Shown: positions 7,689-16,941 of the stretch, piece after piece
Position numbering within the stretch: the stretch's first letter is position 1
How the letters are laid out: the number at the start of each line of letters is the position of its first letter
Assembly: GCA_937128505.1 (NCBI GenBank)
Contig: CAKZMM010000139.1
Location: 1-35,737, forward strand
Reading direction: 5' to 3'
DNA from: an uncultured Thermogutta sp.
GTDB lineage: Bacteria > Planctomycetota > Planctomycetia > Pirellulales > Thermoguttaceae
Length of the DNA stretch: 35,737 bases
Program-made: the position numbers and the translations under genes
Notes under the pieces: model-generated
What the model was told of the DNA's origin: nothing
The model's database searches: none
The model's input: only the letters and a program-made list of their open reading frames with translations

Positions 7689-9713
7689 TCATTCTTCGGC
7701 AAGTTCCACAATCAGACTTCGCATTCGCGGTGTGGCATCGCAATAAATTTCGAAGCTTTCGGCGGGGTTTTTCGCCACGTGGGTATGCTGCTTTTCGATA
7801 CCGCCTTCTTCCCACAGATAAGTGATTTTGACGGGCCGGAATCCTCCAAATACCTCCCGATAATCGGCATCGATGCGGAAGTTGAAAATGCAGGTTGTAT
7901 TCCGCTGGGTGCCAGCGAAACGCACTAAGGCTTGCGTGGTTTCGGCTGGGATATCCGTGAATTGGACGTATTTGGCGCCAAAAACCCGCGGACCCGCGGC
8001 GGTATCCACCGTATGGAACTTTTGTCCACCATCGAACGAAACTTGGAGGTCCCAGTGGTCCTGCGCATCGCGTGCCCGGTAAAAACATCCAAAACGCAAA
8101 GCGACCATCGGCCCCGGCGTCGCCACGCGAAAAGTCACACTCCCCTGACCCGCGGTCAACCGCAGCAAGGATGGGTCAACGTTGATAAGCTCCGGAGCGA
8201 AATCCTCGCACACCAGTTGCCGCGAACGATTTTTGGGATTCGTGCTCGCTTCCAAAGTGATGGTGCCGTGCGGAGGTCCAGCGGAAAAGCTTAAGATGTT
8301 TCGCCCTTTCTTCAAAGCGGGCAAAGGCCGTTGCGAGTGCTGGATATCATGCTCCAGACGCAAGCTCGTCAATCCGCTCCCTGCCCCGTAGAGAACCACC
8401 CGTAGGCGATAGTCGTACCGGCGAAAGCAATACGGGGTAAGATCAAGCGAGTATTCGCCGGACTTTTCCACTCGCGCGACCTCTTTCCAATCCAGCCCAT
8501 GATTGTCGGAAAAGACTACCGCGCAGCGTCCCTCCGGTCCGATTTGCGCTCCCAGTTGCAGCTTCCCGCTCAGGTAGACGTAGCTTGAAGGCATCCGCCA
8601 TTCGAGAACGGCGGGCTTATTTGCCTCGGCCACTTGCACAGGAGGTCCCGAACCGCGTTCGTGCGCGGTCACGATATTCTCCCATTTCAGGAAGCTCAAA
8701 CGGCAGTTTGGGTCCTTGAGCGGAACTTGGTAGACGAGCGTTCCGTTCCCCACGCGGCCGGGAGCCAAGTCGCCGAATTGAGGCGCATAACGAAGCGAAC
8801 CACTTCCGATTTGTCCGGTTAAACATCCCGGAGCCTCTGCGCCGTCGCGCATGTTCACATGCAGGCCCTTGTTGAACCAATTGCGGACCAAGCGTTCTCC
8901 GGGCCTCAACTGAATATTGACCCGGTAGCCCATCGAATAGCCGGATTCATACAGGAATAACGTGGAGCCATCATACTCCTGCATCGTGCTGTACCAACCG
9001 TGAGTACCCGCCGGCAGCCAACCATCCTCGCCATAGAAAGGACAACGGGCCAGAAGCTTGGGGCCGCGCCGCCAACCGGTCCAGCCTCCGTCGCGATGGA
9101 ACTCCCTCAGGGCCGCATCGTTACCCCGAAGTTCCGGATGCTCTTTCAGCCAACTGCTGACCGCCGCCACAATTTCCTCCACGCTGGCAATCCTCCCATC
9201 CTCATGACGGAAATAATTGATCAGCGATCCATCGAGCATGTGCCAGCAACCCTCCCAGTACACCTCCGGAACCACATGCGCCCGGATGGTCCAGCTCCGT
9301 GCTTCCATTCCCAATGCCCGGCCCAAAGCCACGATGTTCGAAGAAGCCATGCTACAGTACCCGTAGCCGTAGACATTGAAAAGCTTGATCGGGTCGTGAA
9401 CATCATCTTCATGATGGAGGTATTCTCGCGGGGGGCTATCTTGATGTTGATGAGCCACGACGCTTCGCCAGATCGCCAGAGCCTTCTCCTCCTCGGTCAT
9501 TCCCGGTTTAATGAACGAGTCTCTCCATGCCTCCAAGCTCGACACATCCGGTACATGTTCCGAAAGCACCTTCACCTGACAAACCACCCCGACTCCCTCC
9601 GGAGCATCGCTTCGGGCAGTATTCCCCGCCATAACCACGGTCAATAGCGCAACCAAGACGACAGCGGGGGTCTCGAGAAACTTGTGATGCTTTATTTCCA
9701 CGACTCCGCCCAT
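7689..9713 (-). CDS. Large secreted transglutaminase-like (cysteine peptidase fold) protein
   Basis: A 674-aa exported protein with a transglutaminase-like core followed by beta-rich domains. I place the start at ATG 9713, because AGGAGG lies at the right distance (complement of 9723-9728); upstream in-frame starts lack this. The hydrophobic segment at residues 14-30 is a signal peptide or anchor. Likely catalytic residues are Cys120 (GYGYCSMAS), His146 (RAHVVPEVYW) and Asp161 (HMLDGS), matching the Cys-His-Asp order of the superfamily. The remaining 400 residues look like beta-sandwich modules (WDLQVSFDGGQKF near 590). The activity could be peptidase, amidase or crosslinking. Nothing nearby indicates the substrate. 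Confidence 0.78.
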   Translation of the reverse strand: MGGVVEIKHHKFLETPAVVLVALLTVVMAGNTARSDAPEGVGVVCQVKVLSEHVPDVSSLEAWRDSFIKPGMTEEEKALAIWRSVVAHQHQDSPPREYLHHEDDVHDPIKLFNVYGYGYCSMASSNIVALGRALGMEARSWTIRAHVVPEVYWEGCWHMLDGSLINYFRHEDGRIASVEEIVAAVSSWLKEHPELRGNDAALREFHRDGGWTGWRRGPKLLARCPFYGEDGWLPAGTHGWYSTMQEYDGSTLFLYESGYSMGYRVNIQLRPGERLVRNWFNKGLHVNMRDGAEAPGCLTGQIGSGSLRYAPQFGDLAPGRVGNGTLVYQVPLKDPNCRLSFLKWENIVTAHERGSGPPVQVAEANKPAVLEWRMPSSYVYLSGKLQLGAQIGPEGRCAVVFSDNHGLDWKEVARVEKSGEYSLDLTPYCFRRYDYRLRVVLYGAGSGLTSLRLEHDIQHSQRPLPALKKGRNILSFSAGPPHGTITLEASTNPKNRSRQLVCEDFAPELINVDPSLLRLTAGQGSVTFRVATPGPMVALRFGCFYRARDAQDHWDLQVSFDGGQKFHTVDTAAGPRVFGAKYVQFTDIPAETTQALVRFAGTQRNTTCIFNFRIDADYREVFGGFRPVKITYLWEEGGIEKQHTHVAKNPAESFEIYCDATPRMRSLIVELAEE

Positions 9714-10212
9714 TTCGACTGCCTCCTGTTCCATAGGGATTAACGTGCCGATACGGGGTTGCTGATTGCGACGAAATCCGCCGAGGTTTTTTGGGATTAT
9801 TCGCCGCGGAAATTCGCCGAGCAAATTGGTTGAGTAAACTCATCGAGCTCCCTTGCCAAGACACCCCGTCGAGCAACCTCCTGAACACACCGCGTGGAGC
9901 AAGCCCGCGAAGACGCCTCGTCGGCCAACCGCGTGGAGCCACGTCCTTGAAAAATCCCGCGACTAACTTAACCAATGATGAACACCTCCCTGCTTCGATA
10001 AACCCACACATGCCGCTCGTTACAAGCGAGGGGAAGTGGCGAAAAAAACCGTGCATTCCACGCCCGAGCCCGACCGTCAATCGCAAAAACTCGGGAATCC
10101 CGAATTTAATCGCTTTCTTTCCGGGTTTAGTGACCGCCTTTTTCTACAGGTTTCTCGGCCGGTACCCTCGACCGCGGATTTCCGGCCGATCCGGGCTGCT
10201 CCCCTCCCCTAC
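9714..10212. other. Intergenic DNA with a loose two-copy repeat
   Basis: No gene is supported. ACCGCGTGGAGC occurs at 9889-9900 and 9928-9939 within two loosely similar segments that also share GAC(A/G)CC(C/T)CGTCG. The rest shows no recognised feature. Confidence 0.45.
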
Positions 10213-10327
10213 TTTGGATCGCTCATAATATACTTGGGAGTGCCCGATACACTTCGGATCACCCAATACCCTCGGCATCACCCAATGAATTCGGGATCGC
10301 CCAATATACTCGGGATTCTCCATATTT
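10213..10327. repeat. Tandem array, 6 units of 19 bp
   Basis: Six consecutive units, the last five exactly 19 bp and the first 20 bp. The consensus is close to CTCGGGATCACCCAATATA. Examples are CTTCGGATCACCCAATACC, CTCGGCATCACCCAATGAA and TTCGGGATCGCCCAATATA. A 19-bp period cannot keep a reading frame, so this is noncoding. It sits about 0.5 kb upstream of uvrB. Confidence 0.85.
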
Positions 10328-10844
10328 TGATCAATGATGGGGATGATATGGATATCGGCGGGTGTTGCCCGCTTTGGGGGCAACCTCCACACACTCGGCG
10401 TGCTTCCATCGCGCATACTATGATGGTAAGAGGAGGCAAGAAAGGAAAGCTAAAAACGGAGGTGTTTCTCGCGCGGCGGTTTTTTCAGATTGGCGAAAAA
10501 TTCCCCTAAAATAAATCACATGGAATAAAGCACAGCAAACAGTAAAGAAAAAACCGCAACCGGCGAATTGAAATGAACCAGCTGAAATTAGCCAACTCAG
10601 ATCGAAGAAATCACAGGTCAAGAAACCGTGGCTCAAAAGTCGCAGTTGGACCAATCGAGCTTCGCGGAGTTGAAAGTCGCAAATTGGCATGATCGCTTCG
10701 TAATGAGTTGACCGCGTTTCTGCGGAATTAACATCGACCCCTACATATCGGCTTGTCGAGATTCGCTCTTTGAAGGAAACCGTTCGGGCAGAGGAACGTA
10801 TTTAGAATAATAGATGATCTTCAGATTCTGAAAGGACGAGGTTG
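10328..10844. other. Long uvrB upstream region
   Basis: No gene is supported. 10420-10465 is a purine-rich run on the plus strand and 10495-10560 is A-rich. A possible -10 element TAGAAT (10803-10808) lies 36 bp before the uvrB start, without a convincing -35. No SOS-type operator was recognised. Confidence 0.35.
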
Positions 10845-12929
10845 ATGTTTAAACTCGTCAGCCCCTATGAGCCGGCCGGAGATCAGCCGAAAGCCATTGC
10901 GGCATTGACCCAGGGCATTTTGGAGGGGCGAAAGGCTCAGGTGTTGCTGGGGGTGACCGGTTCGGGAAAAACCTTCACCATGGCCAACGTGATCGCCAAC
11001 ATTCAGCGGCCCACTTTGGTCATGTCGCATAACAAAACGTTGGCGGCCCAGCTTTATGCCGAATTCAAACAGTTTTTCCCGCACAACGCGGTGCATTACT
11101 TCGTGAGTTATTACGACTACTATCAACCGGAGGCGTATATCCCGCAGCGGGACATCTACATCGAGAAGGATGCCTCGATCAACGAGCACATCGATCGCCT
11201 GCGTTTGGCGGCGACTAGCGCACTGATGTCTCGTCGGGACGCGATCATCGTCGCCAGCGTCTCGTGCATCTATGGGTTGGGAAGCCCCCAGGATTACCTT
11301 CAAATGGCGGTGACCGTCCGCCGGGGCCAGCGGATGGATCGTGACCGCTTCTTGGCCCGCGTGGTCGACGTCCAATACGAGCGAAACGACCTGGAGTTTC
11401 GACCCGGTAGATTCCGTGTCCGCGGCGATTGTGTCGAGGTTTTCCCCTCCTACGAAGATTACGCTTTTCGGGTGGAGTTCTGGGGGGATGAAATCGAGCA
11501 GCTATCGCGGGTTGATCCCCTGACCGGCGAAGTGGTCTCTCGCTTGGCAGAAGTAGTGATTTACCCCGCAAAACACTTTGTGATGCCTTCCGAGCGTTTG
11601 GCCCAGGCGATCCAGGAGATCGAGGCAGAACTCAACCAGCGGGTAACGGAGCTGCGTAGCCAGGGGAAACTCCTCGAGGCCCAACGCCTGTTGGCCCGAA
11701 CTCGCTACGACCTCGAAATGCTCCAAGAGGTCGGCTATTGCCGGGGGATTGAAAATTATAGTCGCCCGCTTTCCGGTCGGCCCCCCGGAACTCCGCCGGA
11801 TACCCTTTTCAGCTTTTTCCCCGAGGATTTCTTGCTTTTCGTCGACGAGTCGCACGTAACGGTGCCGCAAATTCGCGGGATGTTCCACGGGGATCATAGC
11901 CGGAAGCTCACCTTGGTGGAGCACGGGTTTCGGCTGCCAAGCGCCCTGGATAATCGCCCGTTGACCTTCGAGGAATGGGAAGCTCGGATCAATCAAGTCA
12001 TATTCGTTTCAGCCACCCCGGGTCCATACGAAATCGAAAAATCGCAAGGTCGCGTCGTCGAGCAAGTGATCCGCCCGACGGGCCTCCTCGATCCGATCAT
12101 CGAAGTAGCCCCGGCTCAGGGGCAAATCCCGCACTTGATCGATCAGATCCACCGTCGGATTGCCGTGGGGGAACGCGTGCTGGTAACCACCCTGACCAAG
12201 CGATTGGCGGAAGATTTGGCGGATTATCTCACGAAGCAGCACATTCGTTGTAAGTGGCTCCATAGCGAGTTGGATGCTTTCGAAAGGGTCGAATTGCTGC
12301 GGGATCTGCGGGCCGGGCGTTTCCACGTATTGGTGGGGGTGAACCTGTTGCGGGAGGGGCTGGATTTACCCGAGGTATCCCTGGTGGCCATCCTCGATGC
12401 CGATAAAGAGGGTTTTCTGCGAAGCGAAACCTCGCTCATTCAAACCATTGGCCGCGCGGCCCGAAATGTGAACGCCACCGTCATCCTTTACGCCGATACG
12501 ATGACCGACTCCATGCAGCGAGCCATCGAGGAGACCCGGCGCCGTCGTAAGCTTCAGGAGCAATATAACCGCGAGCACGGTATCACCCCGGAAACGATCC
12601 GTAAGGCGATCCAGGCAGGTATCGAGGCGGAAGCAGCCGCCCGAAGCCGGTCGTACGCCGTCGTCGGCTGGGAGGACGAGGTTCGCTACATCACAGAGGA
12701 ATATCTTGCCGAATTGGAGGCGGAAATGTTGGCCGCAGCCGAGGCTTTGGAATTCGAGCGGGCCGCAGCACTACGCGATCGGATCGAGCAACTCCGCGAG
12801 CAAATCGGCAAACCGGTGAGCGAGGTGAAATTGTATCGCTCCGGCCGAGGCCGACGCCGGGGGGCACGAAAGTTCGCCTCGGACCAAACCCTGAGACCTC
12901 GGCAGCCGCGCAGGACCCGCGGATCGTAA
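10845..12929 (+). CDS. uvrB: Excinuclease ABC subunit B (UvrB)
   Basis: UvrB, the damage-verifying helicase-like subunit of nucleotide excision repair (694 aa, normal length). It loads onto lesions with UvrA and recruits UvrC. ATG 10845 is used, with AAGGA at 10832-10836; the preceding in-frame TTG lies too close. Landmarks are Walker A GVTGSGKT with Lys42, the beta-hairpin [12 protein letters not shown] that inserts between DNA strands, the DESH box, and the helicase motifs near [26 protein letters not shown] (start about residue 500) and QTIGRAARN. The C-terminal UVR domain ([18 protein letters not shown]) for UvrC contact is intact, followed by an Arg-rich tail. It stands alone, with long noncoding DNA on both sides. 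Confidence 0.98.
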   Translation: MFKLVSPYEPAGDQPKAIAALTQGILEGRKAQVLLGVTGSGKTFTMANVIANIQRPTLVMSHNKTLAAQLYAEFKQFFPHNAVHYFVSYYDYYQPEAYIPQRDIYIEKDASINEHIDRLRLAATSALMSRRDAIIVASVSCIYGLGSPQDYLQMAVTVRRGQRMDRDRFLARVVDVQYERNDLEFRPGRFRVRGDCVEVFPSYEDYAFRVEFWGDEIEQLSRVDPLTGEVVSRLAEVVIYPAKHFVMPSERLAQAIQEIEAELNQRVTELRSQGKLLEAQRLLARTRYDLEMLQEVGYCRGIENYSRPLSGRPPGTPPDTLFSFFPEDFLLFVDESHVTVPQIRGMFHGDHSRKLTLVEHGFRLPSALDNRPLTFEEWEARINQVIFVSATPGPYEIEKSQGRVVEQVIRPTGLLDPIIEVAPAQGQIPHLIDQIHRRIAVGERVLVTTLTKRLAEDLADYLTKQHIRCKWLHSELDAFERVELLRDLRAGRFHVLVGVNLLREGLDLPEVSLVAILDADKEGFLRSETSLIQTIGRAARNVNATVILYADTMTDSMQRAIEETRRRRKLQEQYNREHGITPETIRKAIQAGIEAEAAARSRSYAVVGWEDEVRYITEEYLAELEAEMLAAAEALEFERAAALRDRIEQLREQIGKPVSEVKLYRSGRGRRRGARKFASDQTLRPRQPRRTRGS

Positions 12930-12990
12930 AGCCAAGACCAAAAAGCCAAAACGAAGGAGCGGAACTCTAACCTGCAAGCCACTCGATCTT

Positions 12991-13140
12991 CTCTTCACGG
13001 TGAACCTACGAGGCTCTCTTACCGGTTTTTTGGAAAGATTCTCTCGCCGGTGATTCAAAAAGATTCTCTTCCCGGTTATCGCGAAGGCTTCTGTTCCCGG
13101 TAATCCAGAAAGCTTCTCTTCCCAGTGAGCCGGAAAGCAT
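12991..13140. repeat. Tandem array, 6 exact 25-bp units with diverged sequence
   Basis: Six units start at 12991, 13016, 13041, 13066, 13091 and 13116, with no length change. Each begins CTCT(T)xxC(C/A)GGT or close to it, and most end (A/G)AA(A/G)G(A/C)TT. The middle ten bases are poorly conserved. The phase is therefore better kept than the sequence. The array begins about 60 bp after the uvrB stop. Confidence 0.88.
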
Positions 13141-13176
13141 TGTGCAAACTTATCTAAGCCACTTAGCCATAATGGG

Positions 13177-13262
13177 AAAGCGATTCAACGTCAAAGCGTT
13201 TCGGCGTCAAAGCGATTCAACGTGGGCGTCAACTCGATTCAACGTGAACGCGATCTCCAGAG
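13177..13262. repeat. Tandem array, 5 units of 16 bp
   Basis: Units based on AAAGCGATTCAACGTC start at 13177, 13193 and 13209, then after a 6-bp insertion (GGCGTC, 13225-13230) at 13231 and 13247. Copies 1, 3 and 4 share CGATTCAACGT exactly. The unit is unrelated to the 25-bp array just upstream. Confidence 0.82.
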
Positions 13263-13306
13263 CGAGTGGGTCGGGAGATCCCATCGTGGGTATGAGCCGC
13301 ATGTTC

Positions 13307-13425
13307 ATCCGCGGATGATGCTCTAATCCTCCGATGATACGCTCATCGCTTATCCTTCGATGATACGCTTATCCCCTCGTGCACAGATCCTTACCCGCTT
13401 ATGCACAATCCTTACCCCCTTGGGC
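13307..13425. repeat. Mixed tandem repeats, about 22-27 bp
   Basis: Three copies of a unit like ATCCTCCGATGATACGCT (13307, 13325 and 13352) run into two copies of a second unit, ATCCTTACCC-GCTTATGCACA (from about 13386). This is the third distinct array in a row after uvrB. 13426-13526 has nothing recognised. Confidence 0.65.
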
Positions 13426-13526
13426 TCAACCCCCATAACATTGAGCTGTATCCCGAAAGGGGTGCCTAGCGATGGGAAAATCGGGCGGGTGTCCGCGATC
13501 ACGAGCTTTCGTAACCCGATGTCGTC

Positions 13527-14507
13527 TCAGTCGGATCCGTCAGAAAAGACGAGATCGGGAATCACCAGCTGTTCACCGGCCGGAGTACGCACGGCAACCT
13601 GGAAGCCCGGCCGCATGGCACCCGCGGCCCATTTCCCCGCCTTATCCAGGGCGATAAAAGCCGCTTGACGGTCGCCGCGATCGGGGATGCACTCGGCGAT
13701 CCGCCGCAGCACTTCCGCGATGGCTTCTTGGGGCGATAACCCCCGCCGCATCCCCTCGACGGCGAGGAAACTTCCGCAGATCGCCATCATCAATTCCCCG
13801 TGCCCAGTGGCGACCGCAGCCCCCACCCCAGGATCAACGTATAACCCGTGCCCCACAATCGGCGAATCCCCCACCCGGCCGGGCATCTTCCCGGCCAAAC
13901 CGCTGGTAGAACAACCCGCGGCCAGTGTGCCTCGGCAGTCCCGGGCAATCACGCCGATCGTATCGTGGCTGCTGTCTGCATCACGGCCTCCGTCGGCCGC
14001 TAGTCCGGAATGTGCCTCAGGCGAAGTTTCTCCATCTTTAACATGCGGGTGCCTAGGATCCCGGGCATGGATCGCCTCTCGATCTTCGGCACCATGATGC
14101 TCGCACAACGCAAGCTCCGCAGTCCGCTCATCTGCCCGGGGGCTGCGGGGCCGAAAGCCTTGACTTTGCGCGAAAATCTCCGCCCCCTCTCCTACCAGCA
14201 ACACATGGGGCGTCTGCTCCATAACTCGCCGGGCGATTGAGATCACTTCCACAAATCTTCGGACATACGCCACCGCCCCACAGCGATTCGGCGAAAGCAT
14301 GATGGCAGCATCCAGGCTTACTTGCCCCTTCAGGTCAGGTAAGCCTCTGTAACCCACGCTCGTTACCCTGGGGTCTTCCTCCACGGCCCGGCACGCTTGT
14401 TCGACCGCATCCAAGGCCGAGCCATCAGGAGCCAGCAAATGGGGCCAACCTGCACGGTTAGCTATCTGCCCAAAGTGCCACGTGCTCAAAAGCAGCGGTT
14501 CAGCCAA
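13527..14507 (-). CDS. Isoaspartyl peptidase / N4-glycosylasparaginase family Ntn hydrolase
   Basis: A 326-aa precursor of the glycosylasparaginase family, which self-cleaves to expose an N-terminal Thr nucleophile. The expected site is HDT, with Thr183 as nucleophile (SSHDTIGVIARD). The beta-chain motif GDSPIVGHGLYVD and the GHGE segment match the family. The first half has the alpha-chain landmarks LDAVEQACRAVEEDP and VSLDAAIM. A polar linker at 120-180 precedes the cleavage site, as in lysosomal aspartylglucosaminidase. The start is TTG 14507 with AGAGGGA upstream; no ATG is available before residue 70. No clear signal peptide is present, so it is probably cytoplasmic. The substrate could be GlcNAc-Asn, another beta-aspartyl compound or an isoaspartyl peptide. 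Confidence 0.88.
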   Translation of the reverse strand: MAEPLLLSTWHFGQIANRAGWPHLLAPDGSALDAVEQACRAVEEDPRVTSVGYRGLPDLKGQVSLDAAIMLSPNRCGAVAYVRRFVEVISIARRVMEQTPHVLLVGEGAEIFAQSQGFRPRSPRADERTAELALCEHHGAEDREAIHARDPRHPHVKDGETSPEAHSGLAADGGRDADSSHDTIGVIARDCRGTLAAGCSTSGLAGKMPGRVGDSPIVGHGLYVDPGVGAAVATGHGELMMAICGSFLAVEGMRRGLSPQEAIAEVLRRIAECIPDRGDRQAAFIALDKAGKWAAGAMRPGFQVAVRTPAGEQLVIPDLVFSDGSD

Positions 14508-14817
14508 CAGAGTATCCCTCTATCGACAAAATCATGAAACGCTGAAACGCCCTCACCACTCTGTCCTATTGCTAGAATCACACCCTTAAAAGATTGCGAC
14601 AATCGTGCCTTTGAAAGCGATGACTGAAGGTCATGACCGTCACTGCCTTGCCGGTGATCAACGACCGAGAAAGATCAGGTTTGTACCCATTCGGTTTTTA
14701 GCCGGTCCCGGCAAACTGGAACGGCTCCAGAATTCCTCGCAGATTTCTTATCGCCGACATCGAGCGGGAACCCCGGGTTGGAGAACTCCTAACGCACAGA
14801 GGATCATACGACGGGTC
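14508..14817. other. 310-bp gap, nothing recognised
   Basis: This lies between two minus-strand genes. I see no gene, tandem repeat or clear terminator on either strand. Confidence 0.4.
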
Positions 14818-16941
14818 CTAGTTGCCGAACAGACGCATCACATCCATCCCGGTGACCCAGATCATCAACCCCAACAAAAAGATGAGCCCGGCAAAGGTAA
14901 GCCCGGTCACCACCGATTCGCTCGGCGGCTTACCGCGGATGGCTTCGTAGGTCAAAAAGACGAAGTGACCCCCGTCTAACACCGGAATGGGGATGAAATT
15001 CAGTACTGCCAAGTTAGCACTGATCAGGCAGAGAAAGATCAAGAACATCGCCAAACCTTCGGAGGCATACCCGTAGGCAATTTGGGCAATTCCTACCGGC
15101 CCGGTCAAACCTTTCGGAGATACCTGCCCCGTGCCGAGCTTTTGCAGGGCCCGAACAATCAGGGTTAAGGCGTCGGTGGTTTCTTGCCCGCCCAGCCAAA
15201 GGGCTTCTCCCACATTTTGCGCTTTCAATTGAAACGTAAGGGGAGCCCAAACCAACCCTCGATGCGGGTGGAACCAGTCCGCCACAATCTGCGGCTCGAG
15301 ATCGACGCTGCGTCCATCGCTCAATTTCAATCGCACTTTAGTCCCGGCCGGGGTATTTTGAAGTTCGGAGAAGACAATCGCCCAACTCGCTTCCGCGGAT
15401 TCGAGATTGAGCGTATACGGTGTGCCATTACGCCTCTGATTGCTCGTGCCGGAGCCGCTTTCGAGCGAGTCATCGTTCGGAAGGAGCATCGCCACTTCCG
15501 TTACTCGATCCCCTGGACGCAGACCGGCCGCTTCTGCGGGAGAGCCGGCTCTGACCGCAGAAACCACAGGAGGCACACGGAAGGCGATCCCCAACGCCGG
15601 AACGCTCGCCGGGCTATCCGGTCCTAACGGCGTGTCGAACCAGGCGGCACGCTCTGGGCGAAGCTCCACCTCAATCGGCTCCGCAGATTCAGACCTTCGC
15701 ACCGTCAACCGCACCGACCGGTTTTGGTCCGCAAGCCGGCGCAATTCATCGGAAATCCTTAGCGGATCGCCGATCTTGTTGCCGTCGATCATCTCCAAAA
15801 TATCGCCTTCCCTGATCCCAGCTGCGAAAGCCACCGATCCTTCCTGTACGGCGACAATCGGGCCCATTTGCATCACGACGCCCAAATCGCGTACCGATGC
15901 CGGCGGAAGTGATATTTGAATCAACTCCGGAGCGTTCGTACCGGCACCGCCGGATGGCGAAGCCTCCTGGCCGGGATTAGCACGCTCGACGGTAACTTCC
16001 AACGTACGATCCGGCCAGCGAGCCAAGACGGCATGAATCTGAGCATAGGAGGAAACCGGTTGACCGTTGATTGCCACGACCTTGTCACCCGGCTTAAACA
16101 CGGGCTGAGCGATCGCGGCAGCCGAGCCCGGAATCGCCGGATACCACCAGCTCAATCGATTCGAAAAGCCGTTCGTCACCCCGATCGTCGGAGCCGGCCG
16201 AAAACGATCCGGATGCAAAAGGAGCGACACTTGCTCCTCTTTCCCCGACAAATCGGTGCGTTGAACGACCATCGTGACCCCATGGTCGATATCCCCGACC
16301 GAAATGGCCCGCTGAAGATCGCTAAACCGACTGACCGGCTTTCCAGCGACCTCCAAGACCAAATCGCCGGGTCGCACCCCGGCCCGCCAAGCCGCCTCTC
16401 CCGGGAACACCGCCCCCACGGCACATCGCTGGTGCTCGACCCCCAACCAGTAAGCAACGACGGCCGCAAGAAAGGCGAAAATGACGTTCATCACCACGCC
16501 GGCCGAAATGATAGCCATTCGTCGAGGTACGCTCTGTGCTAAGTAGCTGTCGGGGGCGTAAAGTAGCCGCTCACTGAGATCATCCACAGAAGGATCATTC
16601 CTGCCTTGGGCCGCGGCCGCCGCTTTCGCTCGTTCGATCTCGGCACGAATTCGGGCCGGATTATCCTCCTGCCCAAGCATCTTCACGTACCCCCCCAAAG
16701 GGAGGATGCCTAAACCGTACTCTGTGTCCCGCCACCGAAATCGAAAGAAACGAAGACCGAAAATGTCGAACCAAATGTAAAACTTCTCGCATTTGACGCC
16801 GAACCACCGCGCGACAAGAAAGTGCCCCAATTCATGGACGAGAATGACCAAGTTCAGACCCAAAAGCACCACCGCGACGTTATACCAAAACACGATCCAC
16901 GAGCCGTTAGTCGCGGTTGCCAAAATCAATTGCCAACCCAA
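14818..16941 (-). CDS. rseP: RseP-type site-2 intramembrane metalloprotease with four PDZ-like segments
   Basis: Membrane zinc protease of the RseP/S2P (M50) family, which cuts anti-sigma factors and signal peptides inside the membrane. The start is TTG 16941: AGGAGG (complement of 16949-16954) sits 7 nt away, inside the end of dxr, so translation is probably coupled. The zinc site HELGH has His36, Glu37 and His40; the partner Asp656 lies in IPVLDGGHF. At 707 aa it is far longer than usual (about 450). PDZ-like segments are at about 172-242 (AGVRPGDLVLEV), 262-345 (FKPGDKVVAING), 352-427 (AGIREGDILEMIDG) and 450-557 (AGLRPGDRVTEV). E. coli RseP has two. The last segment is interrupted by a polar insert. 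Three to four transmembrane helices are visible. Confidence 0.94.
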   Translation of the reverse strand: MGWQLILATATNGSWIVFWYNVAVVLLGLNLVILVHELGHFLVARWFGVKCEKFYIWFDIFGLRFFRFRWRDTEYGLGILPLGGYVKMLGQEDNPARIRAEIERAKAAAAAQGRNDPSVDDLSERLLYAPDSYLAQSVPRRMAIISAGVVMNVIFAFLAAVVAYWLGVEHQRCAVGAVFPGEAAWRAGVRPGDLVLEVAGKPVSRFSDLQRAISVGDIDHGVTMVVQRTDLSGKEEQVSLLLHPDRFRPAPTIGVTNGFSNRLSWWYPAIPGSAAAIAQPVFKPGDKVVAINGQPVSSYAQIHAVLARWPDRTLEVTVERANPGQEASPSGGAGTNAPELIQISLPPASVRDLGVVMQMGPIVAVQEGSVAFAAGIREGDILEMIDGNKIGDPLRISDELRRLADQNRSVRLTVRRSESAEPIEVELRPERAAWFDTPLGPDSPASVPALGIAFRVPPVVSAVRAGSPAEAAGLRPGDRVTEVAMLLPNDDSLESGSGTSNQRRNGTPYTLNLESAEASWAIVFSELQNTPAGTKVRLKLSDGRSVDLEPQIVADWFHPHRGLVWAPLTFQLKAQNVGEALWLGGQETTDALTLIVRALQKLGTGQVSPKGLTGPVGIAQIAYGYASEGLAMFLIFLCLISANLAVLNFIPIPVLDGGHFVFLTYEAIRGKPPSESVVTGLTFAGLIFLLGLMIWVTGMDVMRLFGN

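Noticed and set aside
9714-9824. Longer N-terminus of the transglutaminase-like protein
   Set aside because: It would put 37 polar residues before the signal peptide. The strong AGGAGG fits ATG 9713 only.
12991-13425. CRISPR array
   Set aside because: Units are contiguous and diverged, with no constant repeat separated by unique spacers, and no cas gene is present.
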